Positions 35,691 through 46,815 of a DNA stretch of 64,000 bases are shown here, piece by piece; within the stretch, counting starts at the first letter, position 1; each line of letters begins with the position of its first letter. The DNA is from Riptortus pedestris (taxonomy: Eukaryota > Arthropoda > Insecta > Hemiptera > Alydidae): assembly GCA_019009955.1 (NCBI GenBank), contig CM032230.1:850001-914000 (forward strand), in the 5' to 3' direction. The notes under the pieces were generated by a model. The model was given only the letters and a program-made list of their open reading frames with translations, searched no databases and was not told the DNA's origin. A program made the translations under genes and the position numbers.

Positions 35691-36127
35691 AATTAACCAA
35701 GTTTTACTATACTAAAACCAATTGCAAATGCTATACGATCTATAGTTGTAGCAATTACTATACTTGCAGTGGATCAAAGCAAATGCTATCCAGTGGACTC
35801 TGGCAAATACTAAACTAACAACATCCTTGTTTGTATTTGTGTTAAGGCTATGCGTTTATGTAAAGGGGGCCCATGTTTTGTCCATGGACTTGCGCAATGA
35901 AACAATGGCTGCATGAGCCAGCCTATCCAGAAATCGAGAAATGAGGAGAAATGTCCCGCCAAAATGAAGCGCCCCTCAATAGCTGACTAGAGACAGGTAT
36001 TCTCCAGTAAGAGTTTGCAGACATCTTCAGTGTACCAGGTCTTATTAATCCATTGACAAGCTATTCTATACTAATAGTTATCTGCTCCTAGAGTAGCGAG
36101 GTCTCTAGGAGCAGATAACTATTAGAT
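35691..36127. other. Intron with a perfect 23-bp hairpin
   Basis: No gene. A perfect inverted repeat occupies 36071-36125 (23-bp arms, 9-nt loop), at the left edge of a LINE fragment. Confidence 0.8.
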
Positions 36128-36320
36128 CACTGAAAATTGGCGAGCACTCAATTGCATGGACGCAGGGAGACCACAGTGTTCACTATCTAGGAATTCGCCT
36201 TGACACATGACTTCAAACAACACATACACAAAACATTTCGGCGCACATACTCGACTGGCAAATTTATACCCTCTTATAAACAGGAAAACCTCACTGAAAC
36301 CGATTTGTGATACATTATTT
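36128..36320 (+). pseudogene. LINE reverse-transcriptase fragment (Jockey-like)
   Basis: Translates as LKIGEHSIAWTQGDHSVHYL followed by GIRLDT. The V-x-YLGI-x-LD motif follows the RT palm in Jockey-type LINEs. Short and ended by a stop. Confidence 0.55.
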
Positions 36321-36381
36321 TACAAATAACTTTTAACGTTCATCGTTAATAATGAGATAAACATTTGGGCATATGACTCAT

Positions 36382-36474
36382 TTTATTATTATTTATTAAC
36401 GTCCACTTTTTGCAACTAAGGCTAATTGGGACGGGTATTTACAGGTTCCACCGTTTTCTAGCCAGGGTGAAACT
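36382..36474 (-). mobile_element. tRNA-derived SINE fragment, copy 6
   Basis: Minus 3' portion: TTATTAACGTCCACTTTTTG, AACTAAGGCTAATTGGGACG and TCTAGCCAGGGTG. Confidence 0.75.
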
Positions 36475-36584
36475 TATTTTATTAATCAAACTTGTAAAGA
36501 CACAGCAGAACTATAAATCAAATTTAATCATAAAATAAGCCACTAACTGTCATGTTAACGTAAAATATGTTTCTACTATGTACA

Positions 36585-36992
36585 TCACTCTTGGCAGGTT
36601 ATAATGTGGTTTCCTTTACTGAGGGATTGATTCGCTAGGCGCACCTCCTGAGGCGCCTCAGCTGAAACTTCAGGGATTTTCCTTGCTTGTTCCGTTGTGG
36701 CATTCGCCTCTTCCTCTGCCTGCAGGAAGGCGGTTATAGCTCTATCCAAAGGCAAGGTCACTTCCCGGTTAGAAAATTGTAGTGTGCAAAGCTTGTCTGT
36801 ACTGTTGACGACTGGAAAAGGACCTAAATATGGTGGCATTAATGACTTCTTCAACGTATCCTCCCTGAGGAATACGTGAGTGCTGTTACTTAATCCATGC
36901 GTGGCGTAGGAGATGAGTTTCCTGCACTCTGGAGGAAGGTAGATCTGCACTGGGGGCGTGGAGGACTCTCTGCGACTGGCTGAGTCGCTCAA
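36585..36992 (-). pseudogene. Ty3/gypsy-type integrase C-terminal fragment
   Basis: A minus-strand frame with STHVFLREDTLKKSLMPPYL and GPFPVVNSTDK, then VTLPLDRAITAFL. This is the GPF/Y-like C-terminal module of Ty3/gypsy integrases, where the chain reads VFxRxDxxxxxLxPPYxGPxxV. The catalytic core is absent. The fragment is cut off exactly beside an LTR of opposite orientation. Confidence 0.8.
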
Positions 36993-37011
36993 AGAAGGCT
37001 GATTAGTCGTA

Positions 37012-37211
37012 AGTTACGTCTTGGGAACATCCGCTCTGCTGACACCTCAAGCATCAGCATTTATTCTCCTTATAACCCCTACCATTTTTCCTCTCCTTGT
37101 TATTTCCCCAGTAGCTCTAGACTGTCACTCTGTTCATTTTCAAAGTTGTAATTGTTGTAATTAATAAAAGTGCTTTTTAAAAAGGCTTACACGCGTACTT
37201 TAAACATAACT
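37012..37211 (+). mobile_element. Solo 5' LTR of a gypsy/errantivirus-type element
   Basis: A 200-bp segment starting AGTTA and ending TAACT (short inverted ends), with AATAAA at 37163-37168. It is followed at once by GGCGCTCGAATATAGGGAC, which looks like a primer-binding site, and then by a gag frame on the same strand. No second LTR copy was found in the window. Confidence 0.65.
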
Positions 37212-37505
37212 GGCGCTCGAATATAGGGACTTAGCAGAAGTTTTCATTTTAAGTGTGATCTATTTCCCACGTATTTGAAAACTTTGGATCTCAATCCTTA
37301 GCTGCTTATTACCCAAAGCATTGCGAAGCCTTGCACTTTTTACTCGTGATCTATTTCCCGAGTCCCCCCCAATTACAGTCAAGCAGACGATAGCCTGGAG
37401 CAGCAGCAAGAAGGAATCTGGAGGAGCAGAAGACGCAGCACTTCTACATCATCATCCGATTCGTCTTGTCACCTGGAGGAAGACCCGGAGGAACATCACT
37501 ACAGT

Positions 37506-38010
37506 GTGAGTAGCCTCTGTATAGCTCATAAAAATAACATTGTTATTCAGCCCTCTAAATTAAACCCCATTATGTCAACCAACCAAGAAATGCCCCAAAT
37601 CCAAAATGAAATTTTGAACCAAGCCTTAAGCGAAATCCAAATGATATCCAACCCCCTCCCCATGGATATTTTAAAATACATCCCTAGATATGATGGAACT
37701 AGTTATAAATTGCCACAGTTCATAGCCACATGCGAAGAGTTATTTAATTCTTATTGTAAAATAAATAATAAAGAAAAGGAAAATAACCACTGGTTACTTT
37801 TTAAAGCAGCTATGTGCCATTTAGATGGTCCTGCCGAAGCTGTTGCCTACAATAATAATTGTGCAACAATAACGGACTTACTAGAATCTCTTAGGAAAAA
37901 TTTCGCTGACAATAGGACAATTCCAGACCTCATAGCAGAGCTATCTGTGATGAGATCTTACCCACGAGAACACCCGATAGAATTCCTTAACAGACTATAT
38001 GGCGTACATT
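37506..38010 (+). pseudogene. Gag N-terminal fragment of the plus-strand LTR element
   Basis: The plus frame from about 37572 (MSTNQEMPQIQ...) reads ILKYIPRYDGTSYKLPQFIA and CEELFNSYCKINN, then LRKNFADNRTIPDLIAELSV and REHPIEFLNRLYGV. This fits the capsid region of gypsy/errantivirus-type gag proteins. It breaks at about 38003, where sequence from an oppositely oriented element begins. No pol or env of this element follows. Confidence 0.7.
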
Positions 38011-39250
38011 GGCTCTTTCAAGCTCTGCAAATTCCCTGTTCTCCCATGATTCGAAATTCCTTTTATACCTTCTTGTATTTCTCTGGAGGTAGTCTCCCTG
38101 CCTTCGCAAATACCGGAGGGCCAGTTGTTTCTATGAAAAGGTTCCGATGTATGCTGAGGAGGTTCCTTCGTTGGAGCAGGTGTGGTGATTCCGGGGGACT
38201 CTTGAAGTAGGCTGGAAAAGGGTGTCCCTGTAGTACAGAAGAAATAGCTGATGACAGCTATATCACTACTCTTCCTCTTGAAGTCAGACCAGTCGTCCAA
38301 TCAATTAGCTGCTTACCCTTCAGGTTCACCTTCAAGTTGAAATGGTACATGAAGTCAGCGCCAGTAGGTTTAGGCAAGTCTGCCGTTATAAACCTCCAAG
38401 GAATTTCCCTTATTATCCCTAAGTTCAGATTCAGTGGCTGGTTGTATTCAGGCTAAAGACTTCGGGAGAAGTTCCTGTTTTAGCTTCCGGAGGTATCTCG
38501 GAAGAAGGCCTGTCCGCTGATCTTCGATGAAAAGGCGGCGTTGGGCTAATGCGGATTCGGCTAACGCCATTTCCGATCGCTATTTAGTTTACCTCAGGCT
38601 TCGTCTTCTTTCTGTCCCAGGCGCAGGGTTGATCACACTTCCGAGCCTTGTCTTTAAATTTAAAATGGTAAAAATGCATCCAATCTGGGGGGCTTTTCTT
38701 ACGATAACTGCCTCGCTTTTGGCGTGTACTTAATTCTGCTAGTTGTCGGAATATTCTTTCAGTTTTCTCTTCTAAGCTTGCTATGCTTTTGCATTCTGAT
38801 CCAAGCTGGAGCCTGGACAATTGGTGGCCATTGAGCAAAGTTCTCCTGGTTGGGTAACCTCTTGTATTTTATTCGCGATTTCTGCTAATTAATTAATATA
38901 ATTTTGTTCATTACTGTTTAAGATAGCTAACTCAATGTTTTGTGGAAGTGCGCGGAGCCATGGTGTTTTGATAATACCGTCCTCAACAGCTCTCCTGCTA
39001 ACTGTTCTTCTTGCTCCTTTCCCTAGCTTCCTCTAGCTGCTTCCCTTCCAACAACATTTGCATGCATTTCGCTTAAGTGTCAGCAGAAGTGATGACCAAC
39101 CTGGCTTTTATTTCCTCGAATGGCATATCACTTGGCCCCTTATCTAAGTCCGAGGCTTGCTCGAGCACATCAAAATCTATTTTCGGAATTATAGCCAGAT
39201 ACTTATAAGTCCATTAGTTACACGCATGTCCTGCTTGGCTTTAATGCCAA
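38003..39250 (-). pseudogene. Ty3/gypsy-type gag-protease-RT remnant
   Basis: Read leftward: gag pieces (ITYKYLAIIPKIDFDVLEQA near 39210-39150; then KSIASLEEKTERIFRQLAEL and the KDKARKCDQPCAW segment at 38838-38584), the protease start RRLFIEDQRTG (near 38555), then WRFITADLPKP and GADFMYHFNLKVNLKGKQLI (about 38400-38310). RT N-terminal linker GITTPAPTKEPPQHTSEPFH follows at about 38240-38180. Stops and frameshifts occur throughout. It probably belongs to the same element as the integrase fragment at 36585-36992, with the plus-strand LTR/gag piece lying between them. Confidence 0.75.
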
Positions 39251-39576
39251 ATGATACATATGAAATGAGACAACCTTTCAGAAGAAGTTCCTAAGACTAG
39301 GGACAACTGTTCCATGGTTTGTCAGAAATAGCCAATTAGAGAGGCATCAGCTCAGCTAGAACAGCAAGTTAGAAAATTTCACTATCTACACAAGTCCAGC
39401 GGAGGAGTCTACTCCAACCTCGGAAGTACCAACTCCAGGCGTCTGACTGTACCAAGACTAGCGTATAAACTTTTATATTATCATTATTATTTTTAATTAC
39501 ATTCAACTAGCAATTTTTCTGTGAAAAATACAATGTATTGGACTACTAAATAAATTGTTACCTTGGGTGCTACTAG
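39251..39576. other. Intron end before PDE11 exon c
   Basis: Possibly the decayed 5' part of the minus-strand gypsy element; nothing firm. Confidence 0.4.
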
Positions 39577-39779
39577 GAGGACGAAGAGGCATTCGAAACG
39601 TTCGCAGTGTACTGCGGGCTGGCCCTCCACCACGCCAAGCTGTACGAGAAGATCCGCAGATCAGAGCAGAAGTATAGAGTAGCCCTGGAAGTACTCAGCT
39701 ACCATAATACATGCACAGAGATTGAAGTAGAGTCTGCCAAAGAACTCATCCCGGGAGAGACATCGCTAGGCCTCGACGA
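39577..39779 (+). CDS. Pde11: PDE11-type phosphodiesterase, exon c (GAF end and linker helix)
   Basis: Acceptor GCTACTAG, donor GTGAGT. The exon starts in phase 0 with EDEEAFETFAVYCGLALHHA, the C-terminal helix of the GAF domain including the DE of the NKFDE motif. It continues through a charged linker (KLYEKIRRSEQKYRVALEVL) to the SYHNTC segment that precedes the catalytic domain in PDE5/PDE11 enzymes. It ends with two bases (GA) completed by C from exon d. No frame disruption is seen. The upstream intron carries the nested 613-codon ORF, a Penelope-like element and LTR retrotransposon debris. Confidence 0.93.
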
Positions 39780-40053
39780 GTGAGTACCAATAGTTCTAGG
39801 CCGATAAGCCCCTGCAAGATACCTTCATATCTCTCGCTTGCCTGCCCATCCCTATGCCAAAGCATTCATAAAGGTTAATACAATAACTAATTTGGCTGAG
39901 TTGTAAAGCCGTTTGTCTAATTACTCTTGAGAACTTTAGGACCTATAATCGATTACGACGTAAGCAAAGGGAGTCAATTTGAGATATACGCAATCCTATC
40001 ACAAGCCTATCTGGGATATTTTCTAATAAAGTAAAATTACTGTCCATAAAGTA

Positions 40054-40152
40054 AAATCCTAAGTCCCGCCCTGGTTAGAAAAGGGTGGTAACCAGTAGAT
40101 AACCCGTCCCAATGAGCCCTAGTATCAAAAATCTGGACGTTAATAAATAATT
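40054..40152 (+). mobile_element. tRNA-derived SINE fragment, copy 7
   Basis: 3' half only: CCCGCCCTGGTTAGAAAAGG, AGATAACCCGTCCCAATGAG, GGACGTTAATAAATAAT. Confidence 0.75.
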
Positions 40153-40216
40153 CCTCCATCATTTCATAGGAACAGTGACTTTTAAGAGAAATGTTATATT
40201 AATAACACACTTCTTA

Positions 40217-40350
40217 TTATTAATGTTTTGTTATTTATGAAGGTCCATTTTGAGTTACGTAGGATAATTGAGAGAGGTTATCTACAGATCACCTCCCATT
40301 TCAAGCTAGTGTAGGAGTAAGGATTTAATTTAACGAGTTGGTCACTACTG
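40217..40350 (-). mobile_element. tRNA-derived SINE fragment, copy 8
   Basis: Minus, diverged: TTATTTATGAAGGTCCATTT, GAGAGAGGTTATCTACAGATC, TTTAACGAGTTGGTCACTA. Confidence 0.6.
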
Positions 40351-42300
40351 CCGAGGTCGACCACTTACTCGTTTCAGAAAGCTGACAGGAAACTATACAA
40401 GTCGCTTATATACGACACAACTCCGGTGCTCACTAATATCAGGGACGTCCAAACCCTGGAGACGAAACTGGAGCAGTTCACGAAGATAATTATTAATGTA
40501 GCAGACCAGGCCATACCAAAGTTTGTAAGGATGCCACCAGGGCTCCAAGGCCCCTCCTTACATTCTTGCCCTCGTTAAGCAGAGGAATACCATCAAAACT
40601 TCCTGGTACCGGACTAAAACCCCTCAATCCGTCCCCTCCTTAACACTCCTACTACCCAAATCCTTTCTCTCATGAGGCAGTACTAATTGCAACCACCGCA
40701 AGTTTTGGAAGTTGGTGAAGACTTGCGCCAAAAGGAGATCTGTTCTTCTCCAGACTGGCAATTCTGTGATGAGTCCCAAAGAACAGGCTGAAATGTTAGC
40801 GGCCCACATGCCCGCTAGAGATTAGTCAAGGCTCCGTGATACCGTCGTGACACCTCGGACAGAGTGTGAGGGGACTTCATGTTCACTGCCATCCTGCGCC
40901 GCACCAAAGGGGGTGAATCCTCTGATGTGGACAGGGTGCAGCTGCTGCCTCAGCTAACCTTTCTCAACCACCTCCTTAACTCTTATCTCCACCCACGCTA
41001 TTTCCCTACTATGTGGAACCACGCTATAATCGTGCCCCCCCCCAGAAAAAAAACCTGCGGAGTCCCATAAGGCTTTTCCCGCATATTTACAAATTACTCG
41101 AGCGAATCATCCTCCAGTATTTTGTAGATTCCTGCGAGAGGTCTCCCTCGTACCCAACGAGCTGTCCGGATCCCGGCCCCGCCACGGTTCCCTTCACCTC
41201 CTCGCCCGACTCTAATACAATACCGCCAACAACATTCCCAGAAACGTCGTACGGCCATGATATCTATTTACTGCATTCGGGCTTTTAAAGCCGTTTATCA
41301 TTCCGAGCTCCTTAATATACTAGGGAAGCATGGCTACCCTACACGCCCGATCCTTCCTAGTGAGGATTGGTGGCTCCTTATCATCAAGACATCCTCTCCA
41401 AGTGAGGGTCTCTCATGACTCCCCTCTCCCACCCCCTTATTCACGGAATACACAACCCAGGTGATAAGTCAAGGATTCCACAACACTGAGGTAGTAGCAT
41501 AAGCAGAAGACATGGCGATCGTCAACACCTCCCTCAATCCTACTCTCGCCCTAACCCTGGCAGAATCGGCCTGCCAAACCATCGCTGACAACCTCCGTTC
41601 AATCATCATCCACATGAGTACCAAGAATACAGATGCCCTGGTACCATAAGCGCCACGCCTCCATTCCCAAATACATCCAGCTCAACAATACATCCATCAA
41701 ATTCTCCTTCTCCATCTGCTATCTAGGGATAGGTGAAGATATATACCTCACCTTCTCCTACCATATAGAAAACAATATTACCTCCCTCCGCAATTCATTC
41801 CGCTCCTTGAACCATCTCCTCCTATCGCCGGTCCTCAGTCTTCACCAACAACTCCTCCAAAGAAGTCATCCAACCAGCCCTCCTTTAAAGTTCTCCTCTC
41901 CTTCGCTCCCTCACCAAAACCTCCTTATCCTCTCTCCAGTCTTTCCAAAACGGCATTGTCCGTAAGACTGTCCCGCATACATCCCTTCAATGAGCCCTCG
42001 ATCAGATAATTCATCCCAACATCAACCTCGAACCCATTTCCCACCGTCATATAAAATTCTTTGATTCCCACCAATATAAAGACAACCCCCTTCACTCATC
42101 CCTTCAAGCCCTCAGCGACCGGTGTGATGGCAAAAGGCCAGCATTGACGAGCACCTTCCAGTTGCTTAAATCCCCACTGCTTGAGTCCAGGAGCTCTGAT
42201 AACAACGGAGGCCATTTCTCAACAAACTTATATAGCTCCTTAGGTCACGTATTTTAGGTTTAGTTTTAATTTTCGTTAGTTTATAATGTAGGTTGGTAGG
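40351..42300 (+). pseudogene. Jockey-like LINE ORF2 remnant (endonuclease/RT region)
   Basis: Pieces in LINE order, in shifting frames. They are a post-endonuclease segment (NKADRKLYKSLIYDTTPVLT and VADQAIPKFVRMPPG-like, 40375-40540) and NHRKFWKLVKTCAKRRSVLL near 40690. RT motifs follow: HPRYFPTMWNHAIIVPPP (about 40995-41045), FPHIYKLLERIILQYF (about 41070-41120), a decayed aspartate region near 41270-41320, and YLGIGEDIYLTFSYHIENNI (41725-41780). Stops are numerous. It is followed by a C/T-rich 3' region and a SINE-type tail. Confidence 0.7.
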
Positions 42301-42599
42301 TTAATATTGGATAGCCTTTCCTTCCTGGCTTATAGCGGCACCTTGAGCATACCGACTCGCTTGCAATGGCTTTTATTTTATATTTTCTCCCTTTCAGCTC
42401 CCCTTTATAATCTCCTACTATCCCTATCTCTTCTTCTTTCGTTTTCTCCTATCCTTGACCCATTTTTCCATTACACCCATTCTTTTTCACAGCACACCCT
42501 CATGATGGAACTTGAGTGTTCAGTAGAAGGGAAACTGTCGGAACGACCCTGCCAGGCCCAGTCCTTTCTCCATTCCACCTGTTATCACTGGGTCTCAGA
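42301..42599 (+). mobile_element. Presumed 3' UTR of the Jockey-like LINE
   Basis: T/C-rich stretch ending ATGGAACTTGAGTGTTCAGT then AGAAGGGAAACTGTC. This tail motif is shared with 34680-34725 after another LINE remnant. Confidence 0.45.
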
Positions 42600-42688
42600 T
42601 CCTGAGTCCCACCCTAGCTAGAAAGGGGGTGACCCATAAGTAAGCAATCCCAATTAGCATTAGTAGCATACAATAGACGTTAATGTAA
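42600..42688 (+). mobile_element. tRNA-derived SINE 3' half, copy 9, abutting a LINE 3' end
   Basis: CTGAGTCCCACCCTAGCTAG, CCCAATTAGCATTAGTAGC and AGACGTTAATG follow the LINE 3' region with no tRNA head between them. Confidence 0.65.
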
Positions 42689-43298
42689 ATATGAAAGCAA
42701 CATAAACATTACTGAGGACGTTTTTTGTCGAATAATAAACAAAAAAAATTCCACAACTCGCCATCTTTAATGTACAGGATATAGAGGACTTTATTTTGAT
42801 TTTGTCGCGCTTCTTAGGAGAAGTAGGGGCGGGCTTTGGGAAGAGGGCTAAATTAAAAAACCAATTATTTATCTCCGTCGGGCCGAAAACTGTTACATCC
42901 GTTTGCCTCCCTCCCTGTTTTACACGCCAATATTGTGCAATTGTTGCCCTTTGCACTTCTCCTACAACTATAATATTAACCGAGTTATTTCTATTCTTTG
43001 GTGTTGTCTTATCAGAGCTCAACACGTTTCATTTATTGAGTAATGCTCTATTATAAATCTAGTTTTTCATTCACGTCTAGATAAGTTTCTTTGTTGAAAA
43101 ATCAATTCATTATCCCATCATGCCAATAATGGGCCTCCAGAGACACAATGTTTTTGTGCGCGAGAGGCTGCTGTTAACTAGTTTTTTTAGCTATCGAGTT
43201 CGTACTCATGACGCGATTTTTTTTTCAAATGTCTTTCTCTCTTCTCTTCTCTTCTCTCTCACACACACAAACTGTTTTGTATTGTTGTTGTGTTTCAG
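42689..43298. other. Intron before PDE11 exon d
   Basis: No gene. A CT-rich and (AC)n stretch at 43225-43275 leads into the splice acceptor. Confidence 0.6.
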
Positions 43299-43409
43299 CT
43301 TCCACTTCAATGTGTTCAGCCTTGACGACGAAGCTAAAGCTAGAAGAGCCGTCCTAATGTTCCGGGATCTGTTTGGGTTGGCAAGGTTCGACAGAGACTC
43401 TCTTATCAG
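43299..43409 (+). CDS. Pde11: PDE11-type phosphodiesterase, exon d (start of catalytic domain)
   Basis: A 111-bp exon with a clear polypyrimidine acceptor (TTGTGTTTCAG) and donor GTTACA. After completing Asp it encodes FHFNVFSLDDEAKARRAV and then MFRDLFGLARFDRDSLI. This matches the N-terminal helical part of class I PDE catalytic domains, equivalent to FxFxxFxLDD...MFxDLxLxxxF in PDE5/PDE11. It ends with AG, completed by G of exon e to Arg. The 3.5-kb intron before it contains a degenerate Jockey-like LINE and SINE fragments. Confidence 0.9.
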
Positions 43410-43699
43410 GTTACAAATTTACCAATTCCTTATCAATATATGTGATAAATAACTAGGTAGTTTAGTGACACAAGTTAGGTCACGTAATAGTAGACTTTAA
43501 AATTGATGAAAAATTGACAAAATTAATAGATAAATTCAAGAAATACGGAGAAAGTAAGAAATGTAGTATGAAATCGTTGCAAGGAACATGGAGCTGAGAC
43601 GATGAACATCTTAAATTATGATTTATACTCTCTTCAAACAATTCACAATAAAGAAAGTCAAAGGAAATCTGGATCAAATCTGGTCAAGTTAACATCCCC

Positions 43700-44737
43700 A
43701 GTTTTGTTTAGTTCGGATTATTTTTTTGTGCCCAATAAAATTATAGACTACCGCTATAGTTTTTAGCGTATAACTCATTTATACTTCGGTATACGACAAA
43801 AGTGTATATAACAAATGTTACTCTAATCAATAAAATAAATAACTTTTTTTATGTGCGTATTTGCCGAAAAAGCTATACGAAACAAAATATCACTATTTTT
43901 AATTTCAGGCCTCCCTTATAACCCCCGTTCGAACCTAAAAATTTTAATATAGCTTATAATCATGGAAGAATAAATGCTATTTCACATACCGAATTTTGTT
44001 AGGTACGGTTCAATCGTTAGTGCCTAACAATATTGTTGGCTCCCGCTTTAGTTTTTAGTGTTTATCTCGTTTATACTTTGTTATACGACAAAAGTGAATA
44101 TAATAAAAGTTAGTTCAAATAACAAAGTAAACAATTTTTGTCATGTTCATATTTGCCGAAAACCCAATAAAAAACGAAATACCGCTATTTTTAAATTCAG
44201 GCCTTCCATACAACCCCCATTCCTGCCCGTCCCAAGAAATGTTGGTATGGCTTATTATAATGAAGGCTTTAGGGCATTAGTGCTAATACACAAACCGAGT
44301 TTTATTTAGTTAGTAGCTTTTGTGCCAAATAAAATTTTTCACTTCCGCTGTAGGTTTTAGCGTATATCTCGATTATAGTTCGATATACGAAAAAAAGGTA
44401 TTAACAAAAGTTACTCTAAATAACAAAATAAACATCTTTTGTTATGTACATATTTGCCAAAAAAAAACCAATAGGAAACGAAATATCGCTATTTTTAATT
44501 TCAGGTCTCCCACTCCTGTTCGTCTCAGAGAAAATTAACATAGCCTAAAGTCTAAGTTAGGTTAGTAGTAATATACATACCAAGTTCCATAAAATTCGGT
44601 TCAGCCGTTTATGCGTGAAAATGTAACAAACAAACAGACATGAATGAAACAAAATGCAGTTATGTTGTCTATGACATGCGAAACGAAAAGTTATCGTGAA
44701 ATTTCGAGAAAAAAATCAATGTACTGACGGAGGTTAC

Positions 44738-44747
<10 letters not shown>
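43700..44747 (-). mobile_element. Family A Helitron-like element, copy 4 (minus)
   Basis: Minus orientation with three successive internal modules (about 43730-43930, 44020-44230, 44320-44530). It ends at the 5' terminus GAGGTTACAATTTTATATATA. The 3' hairpin end is missing. Confidence 0.65.
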
Positions 44748-44771
<24 letters not shown>

Positions 44772-44782
<11 letters not shown>

Positions 44783-45462
44783 CACACATTTCGGTTGTTT
44801 CTAGCACTTACAATATTTTTGATGTAACCAATATAATATTGATTATTAACCGAGATACTTGCATTTTTTAATTTTCAGCCTTCAGTAAACCCCCACCCCC
44901 ACTCCTGATCATGTCATATTACTAATAAACTGACATGAACCACTTCATTCTAAGGTTAAATACCAAATATAGATTTCATTTAACTTTGAATTTGCAAGAT
45001 ACACGCAAATACGTTATGTAATGATGATGTTATCAATTAAGCTCTTTCATTCTGTATTCGAAAATGTTTATTTTATCTCTACCACATTGGATATTTAACC
45101 GTTTTAGTCAAGGTTAAAGATCATATTTTTTATTGACTGAAATTGGACTTGGAATGGTGGAGGCTTAAAGGAGGGCAATTCGAAAATTCTATCGGATCGT
45201 AAAATGATTTGGAGCCAATCTTGTAAAACTATTGATGTTCAACAATTATTATTCTATGCATTTTTTCGTAACTCAAGTATTAGGCGAGTTAGGCTTATTT
45301 TCTTGTTTTTGTGGCCCCTTTTAATCATTGTTTTTTTTCTTCTTTTTTTTCATATAAATCTATATATATAACGTATATGTGGTGAGATGAAATGAGTATT
45401 GTGCTTTACGAACACTGGGGAAATCTGCTTAGTTTACGCAGCCCCTGCGTGACGGTCTTTTT
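44772..45462 (+). mobile_element. Family B (HINE-like) element, copy 4
   Basis: Joined to family A copy 4 through (TA)n at 44743-44772. Interior TTAACCGAGATACTTGCATT and CAGCCTTCAGTAAACCCCC; 3' end GGGGAAATCTGCTTAGTTTA with the ACGCAGCCCCTGCGT hairpin and GACGGTCTTTT. Confidence 0.6.
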
Positions 45463-45987
45463 TGGAATTGTGGGAGAAACAAACATACGGACATTTTGCC
45501 GAATATGCCGAGAGAGCTTCAAAAGGGATAATTCTGTTCAAAGCTAAACACCTTATTAGCCGCTATTACAACGATTCCTTTTCTTGTTGAAAAGAAGCAA
45601 ATAAAAAGGACAAGGCTTTCTGGAGAAGTGCTTGGACCATATAGCCAGATGCTTCAACAGCCTCCAACCCGACCCCCCCCCAGATACTTGAACACGCTAC
45701 AACCAAGAAACAGCTGTTTACAGCGTCTCATAAACTGGATACTCACTTCAGGCTCTAGATCTTGTGACCTCTTTCACAAAACCATACCCTACTCTGATAT
45801 TTGTTTGAGTACTTGCAATAGTTGTCAAACCTAAACCTCTTATGACAGTTACTCGTATGCCATTAATGTCTAAATGATGCCTTTATATAGGTTTTTCCTC
45901 GGAAGCTAATTATTCTAAAAAATATTGGGAGTATTTTTTACTTTACCCACACCAGTTATTTATTTCTAAAAGAGTGATTTATCTGGT
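45463..45987. other. Intron sequence, nothing recognised
   Basis: Contains a run of nine C near 45670; no gene seen. Confidence 0.5.
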
Positions 45988-46253
45988 CCCAATTAGCCTT
46001 AGTTGCAAAAAGTGGACGTTAATAAATAATAACAGGGCTCAGGTTAGCCATGCGAGTAAAGGCGTTGACCTTTATCTCACATGGCAAACCTAGAGTGGCG
46101 AGTTCGATTCTCGCCTGGGCAAAGCAAATTATTTAGTGACGAAATTCATTAAATAACGTCCTAAAATCCCACCCTGGCTAGAAAAGGGTGGTAACCTGTA
46201 GATAACCCGTCCCGTTAGCCTAAGTTGCAAAAAGTGGACGTTAATAAATAAAT
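45988..46253 (+). mobile_element. tRNA-derived SINEs: partial copy 10 followed by full copy 11
   Basis: 45988-46034 is a SINE tail (CCCAATTAGCCTTAGTTGC, GTGGACGTTAATAAATAAT). Right in its A/T tail a complete SINE begins at 46035 (GGGCTCAGGTTAGCCATGCG, B box GAGTTCGATTCTCGCC) and runs to about 46253. Confidence 0.85.
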
Positions 46254-46815
46254 AATATAATTATCTTATTATTAAATTAATGCTAGTGAAGAACAGATGA
46301 TTAAAGTAATGCATTTAACAAGCTTCAAATGTAAACAAAAAAGGCAGTATTATAAAATTCGTTGAATTATTCATTTACGGGGTCAGTGTCCGTTTAATGA
46401 TTTAAAAATACAATCAAATATATCCTCGTTCTTGTATCTTCTCCTCATACCCCCTAGAAGGGATTTTCAACTCTTTCTTGAAAACTTATGTGGTAGTATT
46501 GTCATTCGCCAAAGAATAAATAAACAAAATACACTTCTTCAATGATGGCTTACAACGGAACCAGGTACAGGAGGAAAAACCGATTTCCTCTCTGCAACTT
46601 CTCAAACTGTATTTAAATGCTGGAGATCTTCTTTGGTGAAAAGCAAGCTTCATAAAGTGTCCTCTTCTACATTTCCGTGTATTATGCAATATTCCGAACC
46701 TTTAAATGCCACTTTTTCTTATTTCTGAACACGACTCAGTTGTATCATATTCATTATTAACAAAAACAACTTCATCGCTCATTAAAATCTAGGAGGCGCT
46801 GCCTTTATCATTTTG
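46254..46815. other. Intron sequence, nothing recognised
   Basis: AT-rich, no gene seen; may include decayed LINE sequence upstream of the RNase H remnant. Confidence 0.4.

Noticed and set aside
37506..38210. Gag frame as a domesticated host gene
   Set aside because: It lies directly behind an LTR and primer-site-like sequence, and its frame passes after 38003 into sequence belonging to the oppositely oriented element.
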